Assembly: GCA_002425765.1 (NCBI GenBank)
Contig: DIMW01000012.1
Location: 83,661-147,660, forward strand
Direction of reading: 5' to 3'
DNA: 64,000 bases
Source: Spirochaetaceae bacterium UBA5556
GTDB taxonomy: Bacteria > Spirochaetota > Spirochaetia > Treponematales > Rectinemataceae
Numbering within the stretch: the first letter of the stretch is position 1; each line of letters opens with the position of its first letter. The position numbers were made by a program, and so were the translations under genes. Positions 1-8,850 of this stretch are shown piece by piece. Below the pieces are notes generated by a model. It was given only the letters and a program-made list of their open reading frames with translations, ran no database searches and was not told the origin of the DNA.

Positions 1-723
1 CTCCTTGGCCGCATCCTGTCCCGACGAAGCAATAAAAAGCAGGGGGGCGTACTCAGTCAATCCTAAATCAGCGATGAGGAAACGTTCGGCGAGCGCATGG
101 ACAAATCTTGAGAACTCATGTGAGGCGATAGGAGAAAAATCACTTGCCACTGATCGCCCTTCCCCGGTGACTATCGCGATACAACTCCATCCCTCCACTT
201 CCGGACGGAAGCCGACAAGCCGTTGAATATCGCCATCATCCACTCTCCCCGCACGAAGGTCGTTACAGATATTGACTTTTATGGATTCTTCCAAGTCCGC
301 GGCTATAGTCTGCGCGGCTGAATGGCGGCTCTCCTCCTCCTTCTTTCTGGCGACTTCACGGAGCGCCCTTCGAAACGCGCGGTAGACATCCTCGGCCGAT
401 GCGGGCTTAAGCAGATAATCGAGAACACCAAACCGCAGCGCCGTGCGCGCATAGGCGAAATAATCGTACGCGCTCACCATGATGACGACCGGCGGCGTGA
501 GAAGCAGAGAAAATTGTTCCGCAACGCCAAGCCCGTCCATGCCCGGCATGCGAATATCCAAGAACGCTATATCAGGCCTCTCGGCCTGGGCGGCCCTGAG
601 CGCCTCAAGGCCATTGATGGCCTCTTTTACTTGAACCGGCTCATCCACCTCTACATTTGCCAAAATATGCAGCATGGCTTCGCGCTCAAGGGCCTCATCA
701 TCGGCGACAAGAACGCGGATCAT
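1..723 (-). CDS. YesN/AraC-type response regulator, C-terminus cut by window edge
   Basis: Only the first 241 residues are in the window; the gene runs off position 1. The N-terminus is a REC receiver domain: acidic pair D8/D9, phospho-acceptor D56 in FLDIRMPGMDG, and the conserved lysine in LDYLLKP near residue 105. After about residue 125 comes a helical linker and a region like that between REC and HTH domains in YesN proteins. The DNA-binding AraC-type HTH expected at the C-terminus is off the window, so that part is inferred. The ATG (723-721) overlaps the kinase stop codon as ATGA, so the two are translationally coupled. Likely role: transcriptional output of the kinase at 720-2288, probably controlling sugar or uronate genes given the uxaE gene at the head of this operon. 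Confidence 0.85.
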   Translation of the reverse strand, partial: MIRVLVADDEALEREAMLHILANVEVDEPVQVKEAINGLEALRAAQAERPDIAFLDIRMPGMDGLGVAEQFSLLLTPPVVIMVSAYDYFAYARTALRFGVLDYLLKPASAEDVYRAFRRALREVARKKEEESRHSAAQTIAADLEESIKVNICNDLRAGRVDDGDIQRLVGFRPEVEGWSCIAIVTGEGRSVASDFSPIASHEFSRFVHALAERFLIADLGLTEYAPLLFIASSGQDAAKE

Positions 724-2288
724 TCTATCGTCGCTCCTAAAGGGATGATGATCCGGACAAGCGTGCCCTTATCCTGCCGGGACTGAATTTCAAAATGACA
801 CTTGTCACCATAGAGAATGCTAAAACGTGTCGCGAGATTGGCAAGGCCAATACCCGTCCCTTCCAGAAGCGTATTCTCTTCATCCAATTCCGGCTTCATG
901 ACCGGGACCTCTGCGTTCGCGCCCATAAAAGACTCCCCCTGCCCATATGTTTTTACGGTGAGTGACGCGGTAATCTTCGACCGAATTTCCTTAAGCCGTT
1001 CTTTCGACATGCCAATACCATTGTCGAGGACCCACAGGACAAGACATTCCTTTCCCCTGCGGGCCTTGATATATACGGAACCGCCTTCCAGTTTCGGCTC
1101 AAGGGCGTGTCGGAGGGCATTTTCGACAAGCGGCTGAACCATAAGACGGGGCACTCTTACCGAGCGCAACGCTTGCGATACATTGATGCTCCACCGCAGC
1201 CGGTCTCCAAACCGCGCATGCTGAAATTCGAGGTATGCCTGCGCCAGTGTAAGCTCATCGCCAAGACTGGACAGGGCGCCAGAATCCCTTATCGTCGCAC
1301 GCAGAAGCGTCGCCAGCCCCAACGCGAGCGATTCGGTCCTGGGGGCATGTTCCAGAAGCGCACTGCGCGCGATGGTATTCAGGGCATTGAAAAGAAAATG
1401 CGGCTTCATCTGCTCTTGTAGATTCATGAACTGGGCTTCGCGGAGAGCCTTGCCCATGCTTACGAGGGCGAGCTCTTCTTCGTGGAGCAGCTTTTCAAGT
1501 TCGGCCTTCTCCTTGAGGCCCTCCACCATCTCTTTAATGCTCGTGGCCATCGTGGCAAAAGAATGCGTGAGCGTCTCTACCTCATCCTTCGTATGAGCCT
1601 CAACGATGCCGGCATCGAGGTTACCCCCCGCGAGCTTTTCGGCCTCCTTTGCGAGTCTCCTCAATGGAGCGGTGATCGCCTCGGCGACGAGCACAATGAC
1701 GACAAGGGCGAGGATGCTCGCCAGGATCATCGAGATAAGAATGGTTCTGTTGAGGATTTCGGACTTACGAGAAAGCTGTGCGTAGGTGTCTTCCCCGCTC
1801 TTCATGAGCGCGGAGAGCATTCTGTTGAGATACACATCGATGTAGCCTTCAATCCGTGTCGCCTTGACAAACACCTGGTAATAATCCGGAGAACCACTGG
1901 CCCGTAGGCCTACCGCGCGGGATACGAGGGGGAGATACACATCAAGTCCATATCCTGTCGCGCGCACCTCGAACTCAACGGGGATGGAGACATCCTGCAG
2001 GGGGACCATTTCAGCATACTGGGCGTTGAGGGAGGCAATGCCGGTATAGACATCCTCGACATCGACAGAAAGAGGCTCGCGAAGGTAACGATCGGCGAGT
2101 GTATGAAAAGAGCCCAAATTCAACCGAAACCGGTGTACAAGGTGATAGTTGGAGAGGCTCTCCCCATATTCCCGAGAGAGCTTTATAGACTCATTCTGCA
2201 TGACCAGTGTGAGCACAAGAAAAAAAACGAGGATAACCGCGAAGCATATCAGTATCTTGCCACGAATGCCAGGGCGCGGGATACGCAT
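720..2288 (-). CDS. YesM/LytS-type sensor histidine kinase
   Basis: Membrane sensor kinase of 522 residues. TM1 lies at about residues 10-31 and TM2 at about 181-205, bracketing an extracytoplasmic sensor region of roughly 150 residues. A HAMP segment follows TM2, then a coiled coil, the His_kinase H-box QMKPHFLFNALNTI near residue 293, and a C-terminal HATPase domain with the N-box LVENALRHAL and the G-box DNGIGM. This H-box is typical of YesM-like kinases that pair with YesN/AraC-type regulators, and that partner is encoded immediately downstream with an ATGA overlap. The start is only 3 nt after the uxaE stop, so epimerase, kinase and regulator form one operon. The signal is unknown; an extracellular sugar or oligouronide is a guess from context. 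Confidence 0.9.
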   Translation of the reverse strand: MRIPRPGIRGKILICFAVILVFFLVLTLVMQNESIKLSREYGESLSNYHLVHRFRLNLGSFHTLADRYLREPLSVDVEDVYTGIASLNAQYAEMVPLQDVSIPVEFEVRATGYGLDVYLPLVSRAVGLRASGSPDYYQVFVKATRIEGYIDVYLNRMLSALMKSGEDTYAQLSRKSEILNRTILISMILASILALVVIVLVAEAITAPLRRLAKEAEKLAGGNLDAGIVEAHTKDEVETLTHSFATMATSIKEMVEGLKEKAELEKLLHEEELALVSMGKALREAQFMNLQEQMKPHFLFNALNTIARSALLEHAPRTESLALGLATLLRATIRDSGALSSLGDELTLAQAYLEFQHARFGDRLRWSINVSQALRSVRVPRLMVQPLVENALRHALEPKLEGGSVYIKARRGKECLVLWVLDNGIGMSKERLKEIRSKITASLTVKTYGQGESFMGANAEVPVMKPELDEENTLLEGTGIGLANLATRFSILYGDKCHFEIQSRQDKGTLVRIIIPLGATIE

Positions 2289-2291
2289 GGC

Positions 2292-3524
2292 TCAACCGAG
2301 GATAATAGGCTGAAGATGGCGCGCATACAAATTGCGCTGCACATTGCGCGCCACCGATTCCCGATATTCCAAGAGGGCACCGGTGTATTCCTGGCCCATC
2401 TCGGCCGCGACCTTGAATCCCACATGCATGAGCTGGCGCATGTCAGACCGCATTGTAGGCGAACCAGGCGCGTGGCGCAGGGCATTCACAAAGGTCGTGG
2501 AATCCCAGGTGGCCACCTCTTCGGGACGAGGCAGGCGCGCCTTGTCGATTTCGACGACATTCGCATAAGGTGCCGTGAGTTCATCGATTCTGGCGTACGC
2601 GGCGGCGTACACCCGCTTTGCGAGCGCGAGGCCCTCGCCATCCGCTTCCGCAAGGCCCACGATCTCTTCAAGCCACGTAGTGCCCGCGGTCTTCAAGTGC
2701 ACGCCAGCCCCAAGCCGTGTGACAATCTCATGGATTCCCTTATAAAGCTTGAATTTGTCGCTTCCGGTATGGACCGACAGCTTGAAGCCTCTTGGCAGAC
2801 CAAGGGCGTCCGCAGCCCACAGCACAATCTTTGTCTCAGCCTCAAACGCATCCAAAAACTCCGCGACATCGCCCACATAGTCGATGCCCTTGAGGAACTT
2901 CCCCGGGAAGCGCGGCGCAAACGTGGCGAGCGGAATTTTCTCAAGCGCCACCGCGACGAGGATCGCGGCGACCTGCGCCGGAGTCTGGGGCGCGTCGGTC
3001 TCGTCCATCGAAAGCTCGACGACAAAAGAGCCTTTTGATTTTCTCGCGGCAATATAGCGATAGGTATTGCCCGCCTCCTGAACGGCGGCCAGGAATTTAT
3101 CCGCCACGGTCTCGATGTCCCCCTGGGTGACGGGTACGGGCACAACGCCTTTTTCAAGAAGGAACTGGGCCTGCGCCAGATAGGCTGCGCGCGCTTCGGC
3201 GGAGACTCGCTTGCCTATCGTCTCCGCAACATCGATCGTAAAAAAATTGCAGTGCGGCAAAAACCAGTCCACGGTTTTCAGGCTGATGTGGTCGGCATCG
3301 ACAAACCACCCGCCGTCCCAGCCGGTGTTTTTTATCGATGCGGCGGCCGCGGCCGCCTGATCCGTGGGCGATGAGCCAATGATCACGTGCTCGCGGTTAC
3401 TTTTGTTCCAGACGATATCCGCCTCACCACCGTGTGCGCGCAACTCTTTGAACGCCGCTATCTGCGCCTCGCCTTCGAGGCCGAAACGATCACCTGTCCC
3501 AATGGAAAAACGGGAAAGTCGCAT
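2292..3524 (-). CDS. uxaE: Tagaturonate epimerase family protein (UxaE)
   Basis: A 410-residue protein recognised as the UxaE family: N-terminus RFSIGTGDRFG, a central segment WFVDADHISLKTVDWFLPHCNFFTID, and the C-terminal motif SVHTGSDKFKLYKGI. Members epimerise D-tagaturonate to D-fructuronate at C4 in a metal-dependent reaction, an alternative entry of galacturonate into the mannonate/KDG route. The protein is cytosolic with no signal peptide. A GGAGGA ribosome site sits 7 nt before the ATG. It heads an operon with a YesMN-type two-component system and is divergent from a LarA-family gene, a setting that suggests sugar-acid metabolism. A GH4 enzyme with an alpha-galacturonidase-like motif at 54055-55413 may feed the same pathway. 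Other uronate enzymes (uxaC, uxuA, kdgK) are not in the window. Confidence 0.82.
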   Translation of the reverse strand: MRLSRFSIGTGDRFGLEGEAQIAAFKELRAHGGEADIVWNKSNREHVIIGSSPTDQAAAAAASIKNTGWDGGWFVDADHISLKTVDWFLPHCNFFTIDVAETIGKRVSAEARAAYLAQAQFLLEKGVVPVPVTQGDIETVADKFLAAVQEAGNTYRYIAARKSKGSFVVELSMDETDAPQTPAQVAAILVAVALEKIPLATFAPRFPGKFLKGIDYVGDVAEFLDAFEAETKIVLWAADALGLPRGFKLSVHTGSDKFKLYKGIHEIVTRLGAGVHLKTAGTTWLEEIVGLAEADGEGLALAKRVYAAAYARIDELTAPYANVVEIDKARLPRPEEVATWDSTTFVNALRHAPGSPTMRSDMRQLMHVGFKVAAEMGQEYTGALLEYRESVARNVQRNLYARHLQPIILG

Positions 3525-3617
3525 TATCTATTCCTCCATGGTTCTTTTTCATATAATGTCGATAGAAGAGATGCGGCGCAAGGGCCGGAACGATGCCGCT
3601 GCATATGGAGCACACAT
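3525..3617. promoter_or_regulatory. Divergent promoter region between uxaE and the LarA-family gene
   Basis: This 93-bp gap must hold both promoters. A TATAAT at 3552-3557 on the plus strand is a candidate -10 for the LarA-family gene, about 60 nt before its ATG; no good -35 is visible 17 nt upstream, so an activator may be needed. No clear minus-strand promoter for uxaE was seen; only its ribosome site is evident. Confidence 0.35.
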
Positions 3618-4940
3618 ATGTACATATCTGAAAAAAACTTGGAGCGGGGCATACATCAGGACGAGCTCGAACGCCTGGTCGAAAAGACCATCGAAGGTTC
3701 GGGCGCGCTGCGGGCCAAACGCATACTCATCATTCCGCCGGACATCACACGCTTTCATTCACGGGCCGGCCAGATCACGGATTTGCTCGTCGCGAAACTC
3801 GGCTCACGCGTCGCGGCGATAATGCCCGCGCTCGGGACCCACTCGCAGATGACGAAATCAGAGATCGCCCGCATGTACCCGGGCTCACCCGCGCCACTCT
3901 TCAGGGTCCACGACTGGAGACGGGACGTCGTCGAGCTCGGGCGCATACCGGAAGAACGCGTCAGCGAAATTTCTAACGGGAAGGTGCGCTATTTCTACCC
4001 CGTTCAGGCAAATAGACTTCTCTCATCAGGAGAGATCGACTTTGTTTTTTCCGTGGGTCAGGTCGTCCCTCACGAGGTCGCGGGCATGGCCAACCACGCG
4101 AAGAACATTTTCGTCGGCACGGGGGGCAAGGACGCGATCGACCGGAGTCATTACCTTGGCGCGGTGTGCGGCATGGAAGGTATCATGGGGAGGGCGGATA
4201 CGCCGGTGCGGGCGCTGTTCGACGAGGCTCTGGGCGTGGCCGCGGGGAAGATTCCGCCGATCGCCTGGATTCTCACGGTGATAGGCTCGGCGCAAGATGG
4301 GTCGCTTGCGCTGAGAGGATATTTCTCCAGCCTTGACAGACGCTGTTTTGAGGGGGCGGCCGCGTTATCCGCGCAGGTCAACATTCAGCTCCTCGAAGAA
4401 CCGGTTCAAAAAGCGGTGGTATGGCTCGACCCCGAAGAATATCGCAGCACTTGGCTCGGCAATAAATCGATTTATCGCATGAGGATGGCGATGGCCGATG
4501 GCGGCGAACTCCTCATCCTTGCTCCTGGACTGCGCGGTTTCGGAGAAGACCCGAATATCGATGCGGTGATTCGGCGCTACGGCTACCGCCCAAGCGCCGA
4601 AATTCAGACCCTCGTCGCCCGCCAGCCTGCCCTCGCCGAAAACCTCTCCGCCGCCGCCCACCTCATCCACGGCTCCAGCGAAGGCCGCTTCCTCATCAGG
4701 TACGCTTCCGGCCCCTCCATCAGCAGAGAAGAGATAGAATCGGTAGGCTATCAATGGGCCGATCTCGACTACGCGCTCAAGCGCTACGCTCCCCAAGGCA
4801 GGCTCGCGGGCCTCCACAGCACCGCTGACGGGGAAAAATTCTTCTTTGTGCCGAATCCCGCGCTCGGACTATGGTCGACCGCCCAACGCATGCGCCGTGG
4901 CGCCGCACCGCTTACGCTGAAGCTCTCATCCGGAGGATAA
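3618..4940 (+). CDS. LarA-family nickel-pincer racemase/epimerase
   Basis: A 440-residue DUF2088/LarA-family enzyme. The open frame extends upstream into uxaE, but the ATG at 3618 has GGAG 7 nt before it and begins the family-like sequence. Predicted active-site residues can be read by analogy with lactate racemase: R45 in PDITR, H75 in ALGTH, then H152, K162 and H178. The spacings 152-162-178 equal those of H174-K184-H200 in the Lactiplantibacillus enzyme, so K162 should tether the nickel-pincer nucleotide. The family includes lactate and malate racemases and sugar-acid epimerases; next to uxaE, a hydroxy-acid or sugar-acid (for example mannonate) epimerase is more likely than lactate racemase, but the substrate cannot be read from sequence. 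No larB, larC or larE gene is nearby. Its 3' end overlaps the convergent kinase by 29 bp. Confidence 0.8.
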   Translation: MYISEKNLERGIHQDELERLVEKTIEGSGALRAKRILIIPPDITRFHSRAGQITDLLVAKLGSRVAAIMPALGTHSQMTKSEIARMYPGSPAPLFRVHDWRRDVVELGRIPEERVSEISNGKVRYFYPVQANRLLSSGEIDFVFSVGQVVPHEVAGMANHAKNIFVGTGGKDAIDRSHYLGAVCGMEGIMGRADTPVRALFDEALGVAAGKIPPIAWILTVIGSAQDGSLALRGYFSSLDRRCFEGAAALSAQVNIQLLEEPVQKAVVWLDPEEYRSTWLGNKSIYRMRMAMADGGELLILAPGLRGFGEDPNIDAVIRRYGYRPSAEIQTLVARQPALAENLSAAAHLIHGSSEGRFLIRYASGPSISREEIESVGYQWADLDYALKRYAPQGRLAGLHSTADGEKFFFVPNPALGLWSTAQRMRRGAAPLTLKLSSGG

Positions 4941-6354
4941 CCACAAGACCATGCTCAACAGAGTCTGTACGAAAACCACCCGCAGATGGTTCTCCGGCAG
5001 TCATATTGAAAGTTTGTCTGTTCCGTGCCTCGACGCTCCACCCATGAATATCTACCACGGACTTGACTATGGTGAGACCGAGACCATGCCCCGCTTCCTT
5101 TCGTGAATGGGTTCCCCTATAAAATGCGTCGAAGATATAGGCCAGCTCTTCATCGGGAATGCCTGGTCCGTTGTCCGCGACGGTCAGCACCGGCTGGCCT
5201 TCCTCCACACTCATCAGAAACTCCACCTTCCCGCCAGGCCCCGTGTACCTGAAGGCATTGGAGATAAGGTTTTCGATGGCGCGCTCGAAAAGCATCCGGT
5301 TCATCCTGACTTTCGGAGGGTTGAGAGGCGCATCCTTCGACGGGGTCGAACCGAGCCGCCCAAAGCCGTAGGTCAACTCGAGCCCCAAAAGCCGGGCATC
5401 TTCCTCGAAGCGCTTTCCGAGAGAAATCAAGAGAGGCGCTATGTCAACGAGTTCCTGAGGCATATTGAAGTCGTCGATTTTCATGAATTCGATGAGATCG
5501 GAGACGAGGTCCTCAAGCTGCGCGCTCTTTTCCCTGATGATCTCCAGGTAGTGTATCCTCGTCGCCTCGTCGCTCGCCATATTGTCGCTGAGCGCGTCGG
5601 TATATCCCTGGATGAGCGCGATCGGTGTCTTGAGGTCATGGCTCACGCCTATGAGCATGTTCATACGCCGGGTAATCATATCGCGCAGCGTGATGCGCAT
5701 ACGGTTGATGCTCTCCGCGAGCGAACGCAGTTCTTCGGCGCCGCTTCCCTTCACTTCATGGTCGAGTTTTCCGCTCGCCACGGTCGCGGTGTCATCGATG
5801 AGATTCTTGATTGCCTTGTTTATCGAACGGAGTATCAGAAACGACATCAGTCCCGCGACAAGTAAAGCTCCCAGCGCGAAGCTCGCTATCAGCATGAAAT
5901 TCCGATTCCGGATATCTTCTCTCGACCAGAACGGCTGCATGTCGAAAAGGAGAAGGGGGCTCTTCGACATGTTCGTGTCGATGGGCAAAAATTTGAGCTC
6001 CGGACGCGGACCGCCTCTGGGGAAGAATGGCGGCCTGGCTAAGTCCTCGACATCCAGCTTGATGCCCTCGGGCAAATCCCTGAATGAAGAGAGCTGTACT
6101 GTGCCGTCGGGGGAGATGAGCGCCGCATTGATGATCGGCATACCCGACTGTTCCCCCGCCATCCGAATTTCTTCGATGGTAAGAGTTTGGTTCCTGCTCC
6201 ACAGTGTCGCTACTTCATCCAGGAAGATTTCTGTCGACTCGCGCGGGTCGCGCTTGGCCTGCTGGCCAGTAAAGACAAGCAACCCGAACACTATCGGGAA
6301 GAGCGCCACCGCGACGATGAGGAACGCAAACTGAGTGCGGAGCTTCAACCTCAT
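4912..6354 (-). CDS. Sensor histidine kinase (HisKA type)
   Basis: A 480-residue membrane kinase. TM1 is at about residues 9-29, TM2 at about 152-174, with an extracytoplasmic sensor stretch between. A HAMP domain follows (SINKAIKNLIDDTATVASG onward), then a HisKA dimerisation helix with H-box GVSHDLKTPIALIQGY, and HATPase motifs: N-box ENLISNAFRY, G1-box DNGPGIPDEE and a G2-box GHGLGLTIV. It is encoded directly after its OmpR-type partner with an ATGA overlap (6354-6351). The pair lies downstream of the ABC/LolA/beta-barrel operon in the same orientation, so it may sense envelope state and control that module; this is inference. The 3' end overlaps the convergent LarA-family gene by 29 bp. 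Confidence 0.9.
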   Translation of the reverse strand: MRLKLRTQFAFLIVAVALFPIVFGLLVFTGQQAKRDPRESTEIFLDEVATLWSRNQTLTIEEIRMAGEQSGMPIINAALISPDGTVQLSSFRDLPEGIKLDVEDLARPPFFPRGGPRPELKFLPIDTNMSKSPLLLFDMQPFWSREDIRNRNFMLIASFALGALLVAGLMSFLILRSINKAIKNLIDDTATVASGKLDHEVKGSGAEELRSLAESINRMRITLRDMITRRMNMLIGVSHDLKTPIALIQGYTDALSDNMASDEATRIHYLEIIREKSAQLEDLVSDLIEFMKIDDFNMPQELVDIAPLLISLGKRFEEDARLLGLELTYGFGRLGSTPSKDAPLNPPKVRMNRMLFERAIENLISNAFRYTGPGGKVEFLMSVEEGQPVLTVADNGPGIPDEELAYIFDAFYRGTHSRKEAGHGLGLTIVKSVVDIHGWSVEARNRQTFNMTAGEPSAGGFRTDSVEHGLVVILRMRASA

Positions 6355-7058
6355 GGATTTGCCTCTGCAAACGCCTCAGGATTAAACCGGTAGCCCATTC
6401 CGTATTGAGTCTGGATATAAAAAGGATTGGCAGAATCGTCCTCGAGCTTTTTCCTCAGTCTCTGGATATATACGCCTACTGCGCTGATGTCTCCATATTC
6501 CTGCCCCCAGACCCGGGCGTAGAGATCTTCCGGAGTGAAAGGCTTGCCTGGGTTTACCACAAGTTCTTTCAATATATTGAATTCCCTGGCGGAAAGGCTG
6601 ACAGGTTCGCCATTCCTGGTCAGGTACATTCCTTCTATATCGAGCTCGAACGGACCAAACTTTACAATGCCGCCATTCTGGCGCGTCTGGAGAGTGATGG
6701 TTCGACGGATATGGGCACGGACACGGGCTGCCAGCACCTTGGGCGGGCAGGGTTTTGTGACAAAGTCATCCGCCCCAACACCCAGTCCCAAGATGACATC
6801 CTCATCGGCTTCCCTCGCGGTCAGGATCATTACGGGCGTGGATTTTGTCTTCCGCAACTGCTCAAGAAATTGAAAGCCATCCATGCCGGGAAGATTGATA
6901 TCGAGCACAATGAGGTCCCAGTCCTCATTCCGCGCCAGAGGAAGCGCGGTCTCCGCATCGAAGGCGAGCTTGCATTCGAAACCCTCATTTTGAAGATAGA
7001 GCATGTAGAGCTCCGCAAGCTCTTCTGTGTCCTCCACGATCAAAATTCTACCGTGCAT
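6351..7058 (-). CDS. OmpR-family response regulator
   Basis: A 235-residue two-domain regulator. REC domain at residues 1-120: acidic residues in ILIVEDTEE, phospho-acceptor in LIVLDINLPGMDG, Thr in ILTA and Lys in VTKPCPP. The C-terminal half is an OmpR/PhoB winged helix (LSAREFNILKEL, VGVYIQRLRKKLED, YGMGYRF). The open frame extends 23 codons upstream, but the ATG at 7058 is preceded by a strong GAAGGAGGGG ribosome site and starts right at the receiver fold, so it is preferred. A TATAAT on the minus strand at 7118-7113 is a candidate -10 for a promoter of its own. It is cotranscribed with the kinase at 4912-6354. Confidence 0.92.
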   Translation of the reverse strand: MHGRILIVEDTEELAELYMLYLQNEGFECKLAFDAETALPLARNEDWDLIVLDINLPGMDGFQFLEQLRKTKSTPVMILTAREADEDVILGLGVGADDFVTKPCPPKVLAARVRAHIRRTITLQTRQNGGIVKFGPFELDIEGMYLTRNGEPVSLSAREFNILKELVVNPGKPFTPEDLYARVWGQEYGDISAVGVYIQRLRKKLEDDSANPFYIQTQYGMGYRFNPEAFAEANP

Positions 7059-7151
7059 GCCCCCTCCTTCGCCGACGAGTCTCGGTTTTTCCGCCGATCC
7101 GTCGCCTCTTCTATTATATACGTCCATCTCCCCAGCGAATAAAGCACCAAT

Positions 7152-7180
7152 GACAGAGGATGCCGAAGGCCTCCTCTGTC
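7152..7180 (-). terminator. Strong hairpin between the beta-barrel gene and the OmpR-type regulator
   Basis: Read on the minus strand, GACAGAGGA pairs with TCCTCTGTC in a perfect 9-bp stem, with a GGCCTTCGGC-like inner loop of UUCG type. It sits about 50 nt after the beta-barrel stop. There is only a loose T-rich tail, so it may be a partial terminator or mRNA stabiliser that separates expression of the transport operon from the regulator-kinase pair. Confidence 0.6.
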
Positions 7181-7226
7181 CGGGTCGCTTTCATCCGCGC
7201 GCTGGAACGATTCGCGGTATCCTTCC

Positions 7227-8840
7227 CTAATCAAATTGGATGGCATTCCAGAATACGCTGAAGGCGGTCTGCACTTTCTTCACCGAAAAATCGGTGTCAA
7301 GAAGAATGGGCGCCGAAACTTGGAGCGCGAACGCGTCGTTGAGCATACCGAGCGTAAGCGCGGGAGTCGTCTTGTTGCCCTTTGGCGCATATTCGGAATT
7401 CTCCGCGCCTATCGCGGTCAAGTCGGAGAGCGTAAGTGTCGCCCGGCCGCCCTGGTCTCCAATCGCAACCTCAAACTGAGGATTGAAGCGCATCGAACCA
7501 TCGGAAAAATTGGCCAGAGCGTACACCGAGCCTGTCACCTGCGTCAGATTCCTGCCCTCTCCGAAGCGCCCGGAAACCGAAGTCGAACCGGCGAGGTACC
7601 ACTGGCCGGTCTGGGTCAGGTCATTCGTCTGTTTCGCTGTATTGGTGGTGCTGTTTTTCACCGCCGTTCTCGCATCCGGGATCTGCAGAATCGTCGCGTC
7701 CGCATAGCCCGTGCCATTGTAGTATCCCTGCAGATGCGCCGAAAAGGAGAAACCGCTCGATTTGCTCACCGAATATTTTAAGCCCAGCGTCGACTGAAAG
7801 AAGGGCGCATCTTCCACGCTGTAGGTCTCGTAGGTGCCTGGAGTCGTCGAAGATTCCCTGACATAGGTCCGGTCGGAACCGTAGAGCAGCACGTTCTCGC
7901 CGTACACGTCGAAAGCACCAATCGCACCGGTGAAAGTGAAAATGGCGCGCGGCCTGGCCTCCAGGTCTGCACGGCCATAGCCCGCGAAGCTCAGTTCCCA
8001 GCCGTTCACGACAAGGTCGTATTTCGCCGCCATGGAAGAAGAATCGGCGAGCCCTGAAACCGGCGGCACCATGTAGACCATGAGGTGATTGAGCTTCATG
8101 GGCATATCGATCTTGAACGCGAAGGGGCCCTCGCGCGCGGCGGTCGGGTCGTCGGGATCGATCGCCGACAGGCTGAGGACATCGGAAGGCTTGTACCAGT
8201 ATCCCACTCCCCAGCTTATGCGCTGCTTGCCCAGGCGGAAGAAGACCTTCTCATTGATCTGCGTATCCACGAAGAGCTCGTCCAGGCTGAAGGTCCCGGA
8301 ATCGTACGCTTTTGTCGAAAGATACGAGGAAGGATCGTAGTTGAAGGAGCCCGCCGCGTAGAGCCGCACGAGGTCGCTCTGCCTCAGGTCGGCGTACGCG
8401 GTGACTGAAGCCGCGAGGATATCGTTGGGAACCGCGAGCAAATCGCTGGATACGGAAAAATGGAGGTTCTTTGTAGGCAGATAGTCGAACTCCAGCCCGG
8501 AGAGATTCACCGCACCGTAGAGCTCCTGGCCACTCGAAAAAGTCGCACCCACCGGCGTATAGTTCCCATAAAGCCCGGCGCCGGCGGTTCCGCTTATGAG
8601 AAAGACCGGATAGGTCTTTGTGTCCTTGACGAGCTGTACCGTACCCGCCGACGCGGTATTCTCGTCGATCACGGTGACGATGTCGTTGGGCCCCCCGAAG
8701 AGGGAATTCTCATCGATGACCGCGGGCGGCATCGTGCTCGTAGAGGTAGTGGATGTCTGCGCCCAAAGGTTCCCCACTCCCAGGGCGAAAAGGGCGATCG
8801 CCGCAACTGGTCCAAGGCCGCGCATATTTCTTGTTCTCAT
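7227..8840 (-). CDS. Predicted outer-membrane beta-barrel protein of the ABC/LolA-like module
   Basis: A 537-residue exported protein: signal peptide at residues 1-28 ending LWAQ, then a Ser/Thr-rich stretch and long alternating polar/hydrophobic segments rich in Tyr, Gly and Ser, typical of beta-barrels. The segment RLGKQRISWGVGYWYKPSDV near residue 203 resembles the GKQxxSWG element of DUF1302-like outer-membrane proteins. The same element, SKIISWGTALTSNPEGFINP, occurs in the otherwise different barrel at 48181-49563, which also sits next to a LolA-like gene. The gene is the last of an operon starting with an ABC ATPase, 10 nt after the LolA-like gene, with AGGAG 8 nt before the ATG. Likely role: outer-membrane end of a lipid or lipoprotein transfer path; the cargo is unknown. 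No experimental family match is claimed. Confidence 0.75.
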   Translation of the reverse strand: MRTRNMRGLGPVAAIALFALGVGNLWAQTSTTSTSTMPPAVIDENSLFGGPNDIVTVIDENTASAGTVQLVKDTKTYPVFLISGTAGAGLYGNYTPVGATFSSGQELYGAVNLSGLEFDYLPTKNLHFSVSSDLLAVPNDILAASVTAYADLRQSDLVRLYAAGSFNYDPSSYLSTKAYDSGTFSLDELFVDTQINEKVFFRLGKQRISWGVGYWYKPSDVLSLSAIDPDDPTAAREGPFAFKIDMPMKLNHLMVYMVPPVSGLADSSSMAAKYDLVVNGWELSFAGYGRADLEARPRAIFTFTGAIGAFDVYGENVLLYGSDRTYVRESSTTPGTYETYSVEDAPFFQSTLGLKYSVSKSSGFSFSAHLQGYYNGTGYADATILQIPDARTAVKNSTTNTAKQTNDLTQTGQWYLAGSTSVSGRFGEGRNLTQVTGSVYALANFSDGSMRFNPQFEVAIGDQGGRATLTLSDLTAIGAENSEYAPKGNKTTPALTLGMLNDAFALQVSAPILLDTDFSVKKVQTAFSVFWNAIQFD

Positions 8841-8850
8841 CGTTTCACTC

